Source: JBBRHQ01 sp963725315 (GTDB lineage Bacteria; Actinomycetota; Thermoleophilia; Solirubrobacterales; 70-9). Taken from it: DNA of 64,000 nt. A program made the translations under genes and the position numbers. A model generated the notes under the pieces. It had not been told where the DNA came from. It did no database searches and saw nothing but the letters and a program-made list of their open reading frames with translations. The DNA is taken from NCBI GenBank assembly GCA_963725315.1, contig CAVRYA010000003.1:62001-126000 (forward strand). The letters are read 5' to 3'. Positions 29,318 to 37,431 of this stretch are shown piece after piece. Numbering within the stretch: the stretch's first letter is position 1; the number at the start of each line of letters is the position of its first letter.

Positions 29318-30373
29318 CTAGTAGACCCCGGACTGACCGGCGGTCCCCAGTCCCTCCAGCAGGCGGGCGACGCGCTCGAGCGTGGTCGCGTTCGCCGGGT
29401 CGCGGGTGAAGCTCGACTCGGACTCGACCTTCCCGGATTCCAGCTCGGGCGCGGCCTCGGGGCCCGCCTCGAGGGCGTCGTCGATGATTGGACGCAGCAG
29501 GGCCGAGATGCCGATCACGACCGCGACCGTGCCGAGCTGATCGAGGGCGGCGCCGGCTCTGGTCCGCACGGACAGCTCCGGATCCTGCGTTGCTCTCAGC
29601 AACGGCTCGACGGCGGAGGAGTCGCGCAGCTCCCCGAGGGCCGCGCAGGCGGCGGCTCGCGCCCTGGCGTCGTTGTGATCGAGCGCCTCGATCAACGGCT
29701 GCAGGGCGCGGGTGTCCTTGATCTCCGCCAGCCCTACCGCGGCGTGGTGAGCGGCTCTCGGGTCCCGCAAAGCCTCGATCAGGGCATCGACGCTGGCTGG
29801 CGCCACCTGGACCATGAGCTGAACCGAGCGGTTCGCGACGAAATCGTCGTCGTCGCGCATCGCCGCGGCCAGCAGCTCGACCACCTCGCCCTTCGCCGCG
29901 GCGTCAGCGCCGTTGCCGAGCAACTCGTCGAGCGCGGCCATGTCCTCCTCGGCGATCGGCTCCTCAGCGAGCTGGTGGACGAGGGCGTCCGCGACCCGCC
30001 GGGCGCTGCCGGGCTCCTGCAGCTCGAGCAGGGCGCGGACGGCCAGGGAGCGGGAGTTTCCCTCTCTCGGAAGCCAGCGGAGCCCGTCGGCAATCGGCTC
30101 CAGCTCCGAGCGCTCGAAGAGGACGACGATCGAGGCCGTCCTGACCCGATCCTCGGGATCCCTCAGCGCCTCGATCACGGCCTCCCGGCCCCGGTCGCCG
30201 TCGAGCTCGCCGAGCGCGTAGACGGCTGCGACCCTGGTGCGAAGGCCGAGGTCCTGGACCTCTCCGTCGGCGCTCGAGCTGAGCTGCTGGAACCGGCTCG
30301 CCGCGATCAGCCCATCGACGTCCCCGGCGCGGGCCAGCGCCTTGACTCTCGGCTTGCGGTTGAAGATCCCCAT
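29318..30373 (-). CDS. HEAT-repeat protein
   Basis: 351 residues, soluble, made of helical pairs of HEAT/PBS-lyase type: RVAAVYALGELDGDRGREAV, EALRDPEDRVRTASIVVLFE, RAAACAALGELRDSSAVEPL, ATQDPELSVRTRAGAALDQL. A scaffold or protein-interaction role is likely; partners are unknown. It converges with the acetyltransferase gene 18 bp away and is divergent from the epimerase at 30.5 kb. The acidic C-terminal tail (from about residue 300) is not repeat-like. Confidence 0.8.
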   Translation of the reverse strand: MGIFNRKPRVKALARAGDVDGLIAASRFQQLSSSADGEVQDLGLRTRVAAVYALGELDGDRGREAVIEALRDPEDRVRTASIVVLFERSELEPIADGLRWLPREGNSRSLAVRALLELQEPGSARRVADALVHQLAEEPIAEEDMAALDELLGNGADAAAKGEVVELLAAAMRDDDDFVANRSVQLMVQVAPASVDALIEALRDPRAAHHAAVGLAEIKDTRALQPLIEALDHNDARARAAACAALGELRDSSAVEPLLRATQDPELSVRTRAGAALDQLGTVAVVIGISALLRPIIDDALEAGPEAAPELESGKVESESSFTRDPANATTLERVARLLEGLGTAGQSGVY

Positions 30374-30515
30374 CGGTTTGGCGGCTCGAGCGCGGCGTCG
30401 TTTCGAACCCTTCGAGGGGAAACGTCCGCGCGCCTCGATCTTTTACGGTACTCCTCGAGCTCGCGAGGCAGGTGTCGAGCCGGGGCGAAGCGGGAGCGGG
30501 GCATAGACTCAGGGC

Positions 30516-31535
30516 GTGTCGCTGACCGTTGCGGTGACCGGCCCGACCGGCGAGATCGGCAAGCCCCTGCTCTCGGCCCTGGAGCGATCCGATCAGGTCG
30601 AGCGGGTGCTCGGCATGGCGCGGCGTCCGTTCGATCCCCGCGCCGAGGGCTGGGAGAAGGTCAGCTACCGCCAGGGGGACATCCTCGACCGCGAGGCGAT
30701 CGATCGGTTGCTCGAGGGCGCCGACGTCGCCGTCCACCTCGCATTCGTGATCTTCGGCAGCCACGAGGAGACCCGCAGCGTCAACCTGGAGGGCACCCGC
30801 AACGTGTTCGAGGCGGTTCGGGCCGCCGGGACGCCGCGGCTCGTCTACACCTCCTCGGTGGCCGCCTACGGATTTCACGGCGACAATCCGCAGCCGCTGA
30901 CCGAAGACGTGCCGCCGCGGGGTAGCGAGGGTTTCTATTACTCGGCCCAGAAGGCGGAGCTCGAGGCGCTGCTTGAGCGGCAGCTCGCCGGCGCCGAGAC
31001 CGAGGCCTACGTGTTCAGGCCGTCGATCGTCGCCGGGCGGCGGGCGACGATGCTGGTCGAGCAGGCGCTGAAGCAGGTGAGGATAGGCGGCCGCCTGCCC
31101 ATCGTCGAGAGGGCGATGGAGCTGCTGCCGTCGCTGCCGTTCCTGCGGCCGGTGCTGCCGGACACCGGCGTCCCCTTCCAGCTCTGCCATCACGACGACG
31201 TCGCGGCGGCGTTGGAGGCGGCGATCACCGGCCGGGGATCCCCCGGCGTCTACAACCTCGCCGGAGAGGGCGAGATCACCCTCGCCGACATGGCCCGGGC
31301 GCTGGGCTGGTACTCGGTCCCGGTGCCGGCGCCCGCGGTCGGCGTCGCCGGCGAGCTGGCGGGCCGGCTCTCGTTCCTCTCGGCCGAGCTGGAGTGGGTC
31401 AGCGCCCTGCGGGTGCCGGTGCTGATGGATACCTCGAAGGCGCGGCGCGAGCTTGGCTGGGAGCCCCTTGCCGACGCCGGGGAGACCCTGCTGGAGACGG
31501 TCGAGGGCGCCCAGGCGGCGGGCATCCTCGGCTAG
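30516..31535 (+). CDS. NAD-dependent epimerase/dehydratase (extended SDR)
   Basis: 339 residues, GTG start at 30516. Rossmann motif VAVTGPTGEIGKPLL, active-site region YTSSVAAYGFHGDN, and YYSAQKAELE (Y-x3-K). C-terminal substrate domain with VPFQLCHHDDVAAALEAAIT and PGVYNLAGEGEITLADMARA, as in atypical/extended SDRs acting on nucleotide sugars or isoprenoid-like substrates. No operon partner on this strand; substrate cannot be named. Confidence 0.8.
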   Translation: MSLTVAVTGPTGEIGKPLLSALERSDQVERVLGMARRPFDPRAEGWEKVSYRQGDILDREAIDRLLEGADVAVHLAFVIFGSHEETRSVNLEGTRNVFEAVRAAGTPRLVYTSSVAAYGFHGDNPQPLTEDVPPRGSEGFYYSAQKAELEALLERQLAGAETEAYVFRPSIVAGRRATMLVEQALKQVRIGGRLPIVERAMELLPSLPFLRPVLPDTGVPFQLCHHDDVAAALEAAITGRGSPGVYNLAGEGEITLADMARALGWYSVPVPAPAVGVAGELAGRLSFLSAELEWVSALRVPVLMDTSKARRELGWEPLADAGETLLETVEGAQAAGILG

Positions 31536-31551
31536 CCGCCGGAACAACTAC

Positions 31552-31631
31552 GCCGCCTCCTCTGCTCCGCGAGAGCCCGCGCCCAGAATCACCGGCAATC
31601 TGCGGGCTCTCGCTCCGCGTCCGGGGGCGGC
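31552..31631. repeat. Intergenic palindromic repeat, copy 1
   Basis: Downstream of the epimerase. It starts GCCGCCTCCTCTGCTC and ends TCCGCGTCCGGGGGCGGC, so its ends pair (GCCGCC with GGCGGC). An inner perfect 12-bp inverted repeat, GAGAGCCCGC-type, brackets a loop of about 27 nt. A second copy with different but still complementary ends lies at 35951-36030. No coding signal is seen inside. Confidence 0.6.
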
Positions 31632-31664
31632 TTCTGTCCGCCGGCGCGACGTCCCGATGATCCG

Positions 31665-32093
31665 TCAGGAGCCGTCGGCCAGGGCCGCCGCGATCCGGGC
31701 CCGCACCTCCTCCATCTCCTCCGCCGATGAGTACTTCGTGCGCGGCCAGAAGAATCCCCGCAGGCCGTCCTTGGGGCGGCGGGGGACGACGTGGACGTGC
31801 AGGTGGGGGACGCTTTGGCTGACCACGTTGTTGAGCGCGACGAAGCTGCCCTTGGCGCCCATCGCCACGGTCACCGCACGGGCCAGCCGCTTCGCCGTGA
31901 CGAACAGCGGGCCGACCTCGGCGTCGGGCAGCTCGAGCAGGGTCTCGACATGGGGCCTGGGGACCAGCAGGCAGTGGCCTGCGAAGAGCGGCCGGTGATC
32001 GAGGAAGGCGAGGATGCCGGGCTCGTCGAGGACGACCGCCGCATCGGCCTCGCCGGAAGCGATCGCGCAGAACAGGCAGCCCGATTCAGGCAA
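31665..32093 (-). CDS. HIT family nucleotide hydrolase/transferase (HINT type)
   Basis: 142 residues, the usual size. N-terminal CLFCAIASGEADAAVVLDEP, core LAFLDHRPLFAGHCLLVPRP and the histidine triad HLHVHVVPR near residue 100, whose middle His is the catalytic nucleophile. Hydrolyses or transfers on nucleotide alpha-phosphates (family knowledge). Its start overlaps the lipid-kinase stop by 8 bp. A second HIT protein is encoded three genes upstream in the same operon. Confidence 0.88.
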   Translation of the reverse strand: MPESGCLFCAIASGEADAAVVLDEPGILAFLDHRPLFAGHCLLVPRPHVETLLELPDAEVGPLFVTAKRLARAVTVAMGAKGSFVALNNVVSQSVPHLHVHVVPRRPKDGLRGFFWPRTKYSSAEEMEEVRARIAAALADGS

Positions 32094-33048
32094 CGACCGT
32101 CAGCGCCCCGGGGAGGACCCGGATCGTCACCCGTTGGTGCTCGCCGAGGTAGTCGCCGTCGACCTGGACCGGAAAGGGCCGCCTGTTCCCCTCGGGGTCC
32201 TCGGCGATCGAGGAGACGGTCGCCTCGGTGACCCCGTCGAGGACCTCGACGGCGCGGTGACCGCCGAGGTAGCGGCCACGCACCAGACGCGAGACCAGGG
32301 TCGCCTGATCACGCTGTCTCGCCCGGGTCAGCACCCCCACCGCGAGCTTCCCGTCGTCTATCCCGATCCCCTCGCAGATGCGGATCGGGCGCCGCGAGAA
32401 GTAGGTGAAGGGGTCGGAGTTCTGGGCGAGCGCGGTGACCCCCTCGATCGAGCGGCCGCCGTTCGCCTCGACCCGCAGTCGAACCGGGTTTCGCAGGTAG
32501 CGGCGGTAGAAGCCGGCCACGGCCGAGTAGACATAGAAGTAGGGGCCGGCGCGGGCCTTCATCTTCGGGTTGGCCTCGACCCGCTCGACCACCGAGGCGT
32601 CGATCCCGGCGCCGCAGGAGAAGACGAAATGCCGTCCCTCGACGATCCCGAGGTCGATCCGTCGCGGCCGGAAGTCGTCGGCGATCGAGAGCAGGTGCTC
32701 GGTGGCGTCGACGACGTCGTTGGGGATACCCAGGGTGCGGGCGACGACATTGGTCGAGCCGCCGGGCAGCACCGACACCGGCACATCGGTGCCGGCGAGG
32801 CCGTTGGCGACCTCGTTCAGGGTGCCGTCGCCGCCGAAGGCGACGACGATGTCGTAGCCCCCGTCGCGGGCCTCGTGCCCGATCTCGGTGGCGTGAGCGG
32901 CCGCTTCGGTGGTGACTGCCTCGACCTCGTAGCGACCCTGCAGCGCGTAGACGACGAGGTTCTTGAGCCGGTCGGAGACGGTCGTCGCATAGGGGTTGAC
33001 GATGATCAGCATCCGCTTCTTGGGCCGGGCGGCTTCCCTCTCAGCCAC
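32086..33048 (-). CDS. Diacylglycerol/lipid kinase family protein (YegS/DgkB-like)
   Basis: 320 residues. The catalytic DAGK domain has RMLIIVNPYATTVSDRLKNL, VVAFGGDGTLNEVANGL (GGDGTxNE) and VSVLPGGSTNVVARTLGIP; the C-terminal beta-sandwich contains VQVDGDYLGE. It phosphorylates a membrane lipid such as diacylglycerol or an undecaprenol-like lipid. It overlaps the metallo-beta-lactamase stop by 8 bp and the HIT gene start by 8 bp, forming a compact operon. Confidence 0.87.
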   Translation of the reverse strand: MAEREAARPKKRMLIIVNPYATTVSDRLKNLVVYALQGRYEVEAVTTEAAAHATEIGHEARDGGYDIVVAFGGDGTLNEVANGLAGTDVPVSVLPGGSTNVVARTLGIPNDVVDATEHLLSIADDFRPRRIDLGIVEGRHFVFSCGAGIDASVVERVEANPKMKARAGPYFYVYSAVAGFYRRYLRNPVRLRVEANGGRSIEGVTALAQNSDPFTYFSRRPIRICEGIGIDDGKLAVGVLTRARQRDQATLVSRLVRGRYLGGHRAVEVLDGVTEATVSSIAEDPEGNRRPFPVQVDGDYLGEHQRVTIRVLPGALTVVA

Positions 33049-34048
33049 TGCCGCCGACCGCCTCGTAGCGGATCACCTCGCCGTCAACGTCCTCGACGAC
33101 GCGACCCTCGTCGAGGAGCAGGTCGACGTGGCCGATGATCTCCGAGAGGGTCAGGTACGCCTGGGTGACGGCGACGTTCCCCCAGATTGCCTGGGCGAGC
33201 TCGTACCCGGTTCGCGGCTGCTCGGCGATCAAGCCGTGGATCTTCTCCTTGCGCCGCATGTGCTTGGCGATCCGCTCGTCGATCAGCGAGACGTGATCGG
33301 TGATCGGCTCGCCGTGCCCGGAGAGCACGATCTCCGCGGGCATCTCGCGCGTCTTTCGCATCGACTCCAGGTAGGAGACGAGTGCGCGCGTCCGCCCTGA
33401 GGAGCCGTCGAGGGGCCGGGTGACGAGCGGGTTCGACGAGATCTTGCGGATCAGGTGATCGGCGGCGATCAGGATCCTCCGGTCCTCGTCCCAAAAGATC
33501 GTGTCCGAAGGGCTGTGCCCGGGTCGGTGGAAGGCCCGCAGGGTGCGCTCGGCGAAGGTCAGCCGCTCCCCGTCGCCCAGGGGGCGCGTTACCCGGGCGG
33601 AGGCCCCCCAGCCGCGAAAGCCCGCGGTCACCGTCCTCAGCACCGTCACGACCTCCTCCGGGACTCCGTGGCGGCGCATCAGCTCGGCGGCGAAGGCGTC
33701 CTCGCGCTCGGCGTCCTCGCTGAAGTTGGCGAGGCGCGCTGCGGCGACCCCGATCGCCGCAACCTCGGCCCCCGAGTGTGCGCAGATGATCTCGATCAGG
33801 CCCAAGTGGTCGATGTGCTGGTGGGTGAGGATGACCAGCTCGAGGTCGGCGATCGAGTGGCCGTGCTCGCCGAGCTGTGTCTGCAGCTCGTCGAGAGCCT
33901 TGCCGGAGTTGGGACCGGTGTCGATCAGGGTCAGCGGCTCGTCCTCGATCAGGTAGCAGTTCACCCTGCCGACCGCGAACGGGGTCGGGATGCGCAGGCA
34001 ATGGATCCCGGCGTCCCGGGCTCGCTCGAGCGCCTCCTCCGGGCTCAC
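33041..34048 (-). CDS. Metallo-beta-lactamase fold hydrolase with winged C-terminal domain
   Basis: 335 residues. Zinc motif LVILTHQHIDHLGLI (HxHxDH), downstream FHRPGHSPSDTIFW and ILIAADHLI (bridging Asp and His), VLSGHGEPITDH (last His). The C-terminal 80 residues (RRKEKIHGLIAEQPRTGYEL) resemble the winged-helix tail of LACTB2-like/MBL proteins. GTG start at 34048 overlaps the phosphomannomutase stop (GTGA). Natural substrate unknown. Confidence 0.85.
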   Translation of the reverse strand: MSPEEALERARDAGIHCLRIPTPFAVGRVNCYLIEDEPLTLIDTGPNSGKALDELQTQLGEHGHSIADLELVILTHQHIDHLGLIEIICAHSGAEVAAIGVAAARLANFSEDAEREDAFAAELMRRHGVPEEVVTVLRTVTAGFRGWGASARVTRPLGDGERLTFAERTLRAFHRPGHSPSDTIFWDEDRRILIAADHLIRKISSNPLVTRPLDGSSGRTRALVSYLESMRKTREMPAEIVLSGHGEPITDHVSLIDERIAKHMRRKEKIHGLIAEQPRTGYELAQAIWGNVAVTQAYLTLSEIIGHVDLLLDEGRVVEDVDGEVIRYEAVGGSG

Positions 34049-35427
34049 CCCCGGATCAACCCCAGGACCTCGTCGCGCTTGCTCTCCATGTGCTCCCGCG
34101 AGAGCAGCGACTCGAGGTTGAGCCGCAGTAGCGGCTCGGTGTTCGACGGCCGCACGTTGAAGTGCCAGTCGGGGTAGTTGACCGAGATGCCGTCGAGGCG
34201 GCCGATCTCGCCGTCGCCGTAGCGGTCCGCGATCAGCGCCATCTTCGCCTCGGTGTCGGAGACCTCGGTGTTGATCTCCCCGGAGATGAAGTAGCGCGAG
34301 CGGAAGTCCGCCATCAGCTCGTCCAGGCTGCGCTCGGAGCGGGACAGCAGCTCGAGCATGAACAGCGCAGGCATCGTTCCCGAGTCCGCGTTCCAGAACT
34401 CGCGGAAGTAATAGTGGCCCGAGACCTCTCCGCCGAAGGCGGCCTGCTCCTCGCGCATGCGGGCCTTGAAGAAGGCGTGGCCGACGCGGGAGAGGGCTGA
34501 GCGGCCGCCCGCCTCGGCGACCAGGTCCGGGACAGCGCGGCTCGAGCGCGGGTCGAAGAGGATCGTCGCCCCGGGGCTCCTCGCGAGGGCCGCCTGCGCG
34601 AGCAGGGCGCAGACGAAATCCCCGTCGCAGAACTCCCCGGAGGAGTCGATGAAGAAGCAGCGGTCGGCGTCGCCATCCCAGGCGATTCCCAGGTCGGCGC
34701 CCTCGGAGCGGACCCGATCCATGATCAGCTTGCGGTTCTTCTCGAGCAGTGGGTTGGGCTCGTGGTCGGGGAACTCGCCGTCCGGGGTGAAGTACATCTC
34801 GATCAGCTCGAGCCCGAGACCCTCGAGGATCGGCCCGACCATCGGGCCGGCCATCCCGTTGCCGCCGTCGACGACCACCCGCATCGGACGCACCGAGCCG
34901 GCCTCGATGAACGAGGCGGCGTGGGCGCGGAAGTCCTCCCAGATATCGACCTCCTCGAAGGCGCCGCCTCCGGGAGCGTTTCCGAGGCCCGCCTCGATCT
35001 CGGCCCGCACCTCGCCGATGCCGGCGTCGCCGGAGAGCGCCAGTGCCCCCTCACGGATCAGCTTCACGCCGGTGTAGGCCTTCGGGTTGTGCGATGCGGT
35101 GACCATTGCCCCACCGTCGAGATCGCGCGAGCCGACCAGGAAATAGAGCATCTCGGTCGCGACCATCCCGGCGTCGATCACGGTCGCCCCCTCGAAGATC
35201 AGGCCGTCGCGAAGCTCCGCCGCCATAGCCGGCGCCTCGAGTCGCATGTCGCGGCCGAGGCCGATCCGCAGCTCGCCCGGCTGCTTGCCCCTCAGCCGTG
35301 CGAGCACGCGGGCGAAGGCGCGGCCGACGGCGTGCGCGGTCGTCTCGTCCATCTCGCGGCCGTAGAGCCCCCGGATGTCGTAGGCCTTGAAGATCGCGGC
35401 AGGGGCGAGCGGAGGCTCGGCGGTCAA
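34045..35427 (-). CDS. Phosphomannomutase/phosphoglucomutase
   Basis: 460 residues, full length for the alpha-D-phosphohexomutase family. Motifs in order: FKAYDIRGLYGREMDE, GAMVTASHNPKAYTGVK (phosphoserine in TASHNP), WDGDADRCFF (Mg loop DGDADR), GGEVSGHYYF (sugar-binding GEVSGH) and FNVRPSNTEPLLRLNLE (phosphate-binding loop). It interconverts hexose-6-P and hexose-1-P, supplying nucleotide-sugar synthesis for the surface glycans. It overlaps the HIT gene upstream by 4 bp. Confidence 0.92.
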   Translation of the reverse strand: MTAEPPLAPAAIFKAYDIRGLYGREMDETTAHAVGRAFARVLARLRGKQPGELRIGLGRDMRLEAPAMAAELRDGLIFEGATVIDAGMVATEMLYFLVGSRDLDGGAMVTASHNPKAYTGVKLIREGALALSGDAGIGEVRAEIEAGLGNAPGGGAFEEVDIWEDFRAHAASFIEAGSVRPMRVVVDGGNGMAGPMVGPILEGLGLELIEMYFTPDGEFPDHEPNPLLEKNRKLIMDRVRSEGADLGIAWDGDADRCFFIDSSGEFCDGDFVCALLAQAALARSPGATILFDPRSSRAVPDLVAEAGGRSALSRVGHAFFKARMREEQAAFGGEVSGHYYFREFWNADSGTMPALFMLELLSRSERSLDELMADFRSRYFISGEINTEVSDTEAKMALIADRYGDGEIGRLDGISVNYPDWHFNVRPSNTEPLLRLNLESLLSREHMESKRDEVLGLIRG

Positions 35428-35912
35428 AAGGCCTCCCTCAACGCCTCGTAGCTCTGCTCGAGGCTCTGGGGCATCACCCTGGCGTCGGCGATCACCGGCA
35501 TGAAGTTCGTATCGCCCTCCCAGCGCGGGACGACATGCATGTGGATGTGGTGCTCGACCCCGGCGCCGGCGGCGCGGCCCTGGTTGAAGCCGACGTTGTA
35601 GCCCTGCGGCGCATAGATCTGCTCAAGTCGGTCCATCGCCCGCTGGGCCAGGCCCATCATCTCGGCGAGCGTCTCCGGCGCCAGGTCCTGGAGGCGGCTG
35701 CGGTGCTCGTATGGAGCGATCATCAGGTGACCGTTGGTGTAGGGGAAGAGGTTGAGGAGGACGAAGCAGCTCCGTCCCCGATGGAGGATCAGGTTCGCCT
35801 CGTCGTCATCCTCCGCCGGCTTGGCGCAGAAGATGCACTCCTCCTCGGTCTCCTTGGAAGCGTCCTTCACGTAGGCAAGGCGCCAGGGCGCCCAGATTCG
35901 CTGGTTAGCCAC
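35424..35912 (-). CDS. HIT family hydrolase (diadenosine polyphosphate/AP4A type)
   Basis: 162 residues. RIWAPWRLAYV and CIFCAKPAED at the N-terminus are typical of the actinobacterial HIT/AP4A phosphorylase-like branch; the triad is HHIHMHVVPRWEGDTNFMPV. First gene of a five-gene minus-strand operon (HIT, phosphomannomutase, MBL, lipid kinase, HIT), with overlaps at every junction. Upstream lies an intergenic palindromic repeat. Confidence 0.9.
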   Translation of the reverse strand: MANQRIWAPWRLAYVKDASKETEEECIFCAKPAEDDDEANLILHRGRSCFVLLNLFPYTNGHLMIAPYEHRSRLQDLAPETLAEMMGLAQRAMDRLEQIYAPQGYNVGFNQGRAAGAGVEHHIHMHVVPRWEGDTNFMPVIADARVMPQSLEQSYEALREAF

Positions 35913-35950
35913 GAGATCCGAATCCTAGATGCGGACCAGAACAATTTTCC

Positions 35951-36030
35951 GCTGGCCTCCTCTGCTCTCGCTCGCTCGCATCATCAGCACTGGAAGCCTT
36001 ACTCGCTCGCTTCCGCGTCCGGGGGCCAGC
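35951..36030. repeat. Intergenic palindromic repeat, copy 2
   Basis: Begins GCTGGCCTCCTCTGCTC and ends TCCGCGTCCGGGGGCCAGC. It shares the CCTCCTCTGCTC and TCCGCGTCCGGGGGC blocks with the copy at 31552-31631, but the terminal pairing here is GCTGGCC/GGCCAGC instead of GCCGCC/GGCGGC: the bases changed while pairing was kept. The interior is different (CTCGCTCGC-type repeats). Lies between CorA (3' side) and the HIT operon (5' side). Confidence 0.6.
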
Positions 36031-36076
36031 GGGTCGCGGGCAGGACGTCGCTGCGCTGATTCGAGCGGAATCGTTT

Positions 36077-37084
36077 CTACAACCAGCCCCTTTTGCGGAA
36101 GTAGCCGACCATCGCGACCAGCATCACGAGCATCACGCCGACTATCACGTAGAAGTCGGTCGCGTTGCCCTCGCCGGGGACGCCGACGTTCATCCCCCAG
36201 ACGCTCGCGATCAGGGTCAGGGGCAGGACGATGACGCTGATCGAGGTCAGCACGCGGAGGATGTCGTTGACGCGATGGGAGATCACCGACTCGTTGGTCT
36301 CCTCGAGGGCGACGACGACCTCCTTGTAGTTCTCGAGCATGTCCCAGATGCGCTCGTGCGCGTCCACGATGTCGTCGAAATAGATCTCGAGGTCGAGGTC
36401 GGGGGCGAGGTAGCGCTGCTTGACCGACTCCAGGTCGCGCAGGACGGGCCGCTGGGGGCGGATCACCTTGCGGAAGTTGATGATCTCCTGCTTGACGTTG
36501 GAGATGTCGCGGACGATGTCCTCGCCGCGGCCCTCGAAGATCTCGTCCTCGAGGTTGTCGAGCTTGTTGCCGACCTTGCGGAGCATCGGAAAGCAGTAGT
36601 CGAAGCTGTCGTCGACGATCCGGTAGAGCAGGTAGCCCGAGCCGCGCGCGAACAGCTTTTCGCGCAGCTCCTCCTTGGAGCGGCAGCTCTCGAACAGGTA
36701 CTCGACCGGCTTCAGCGGCTGGTTGGGGATGGTGACGACGAAGCCGGGCCCGACGAAGAGGTCCAGCTCGCCGGTGCCGAGGCGCCCGGCGGCGCGATCG
36801 AAGATCGGGAAATGCAGGACGATGAACAGGTACTCGTCGTAGGTGTCGATCTTGGGCCGCTCGTTGCGCGAGAAGACGTCCTCGAGATCGAGGGGGTGGA
36901 AGTCGAACTGCTCCTCGATCCAGGCCCGCTCGAGGTTTCCTGGGTGGTCGATGTTGACCCAGCGCAAACCCTCGGCGTCGATCTGCTCGACGTTGGGCGT
37001 CGTCCGCTCAGGATGGGGGGCCGGCGCGATGAGCTCGCCGCGCCGCATCGGCCGTCTCAGCCTCGGCTTTGGAAGGTTCGGCAT
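36077..37084 (-). CDS. corA: CorA-family magnesium/divalent cation channel
   Basis: 335 residues. A large N-terminal cytosolic domain (FHPLDLEDVFSRNERPKID, YLFIVLHFPIFD), long stalk helix region, then two C-terminal transmembrane helices with the pore signature SVWGMNVGVPG (GMN) between them and a basic tail FRKRGWL. CorA pentamers move Mg2+ (family knowledge). Single gene; divergent from the riboswitch-controlled gene, with about 155 bp between its start and the aptamer. Confidence 0.93.
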   Translation of the reverse strand: MPNLPKPRLRRPMRRGELIAPAPHPERTTPNVEQIDAEGLRWVNIDHPGNLERAWIEEQFDFHPLDLEDVFSRNERPKIDTYDEYLFIVLHFPIFDRAAGRLGTGELDLFVGPGFVVTIPNQPLKPVEYLFESCRSKEELREKLFARGSGYLLYRIVDDSFDYCFPMLRKVGNKLDNLEDEIFEGRGEDIVRDISNVKQEIINFRKVIRPQRPVLRDLESVKQRYLAPDLDLEIYFDDIVDAHERIWDMLENYKEVVVALEETNESVISHRVNDILRVLTSISVIVLPLTLIASVWGMNVGVPGEGNATDFYVIVGVMLVMLVAMVGYFRKRGWL

Positions 37085-37240
37085 CGCTCTTGCTCATCTT
37101 CTCGCACGGCACAGTCATCACCTGTGAAGGACAGGTTAGTGGGCAAGCCGTGCAGCCGAGCACGATCGTTGTCACGATTCCCCGGATATTCCGGCGATCG
37201 CCCCGCGGGGCGATGGTATAGTCGCCGGTCACATATAGCG

Positions 37241-37356
37241 CCACATCTAGAGGGGTGGAGGGACTGGCCCGACGAAGCCCCGGCAACCACTCGGACCGAT
37301 CGGTTCGGAGAAGGTGCCAAGTCCAGCAGGCGTAGTTGGAGGCCTGGCAGATGTGG
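37241..37356 (+). promoter_or_regulatory. SAM-I (S-box) riboswitch aptamer
   Basis: P1 is formed by CCACATCT (37241-37248) and AGATGTGG (37349-37356). Inside is the conserved S-box core: AGAGGGGTGGAGGGACTGGC, CCCGACGAAGCCCCGGCAACC-type junction, and GGTGCCAAGTCCAGCA. SAM binding stabilises P1. It precedes the threonine-synthase-like gene, with a terminator in between. Confidence 0.93.
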
Positions 37357-37371
37357 GGGACGTCCGACCGG

Positions 37372-37403
37372 ACCTCTGCCCCACACGGGCGGAGGTTTTT
37401 TTT
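37372..37403 (+). terminator. Intrinsic terminator of the SAM riboswitch expression platform
   Basis: Stem ACCTCTGCCC / GGGCGGAGGT (one T-G wobble), loop CACAC, then a run of eight T. The 3' side of P1 (TGTGGGG, 37352-37358) is exactly complementary to CCCCACA (37379-37385) in the terminator 5' arm and loop. Without SAM an antiterminator can therefore form; with SAM, P1 and the terminator form and the downstream genes are off. Confidence 0.92.
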
Positions 37404-37431
37404 CGAGAGCAGCGGCGGAAAGCGAGATCGG

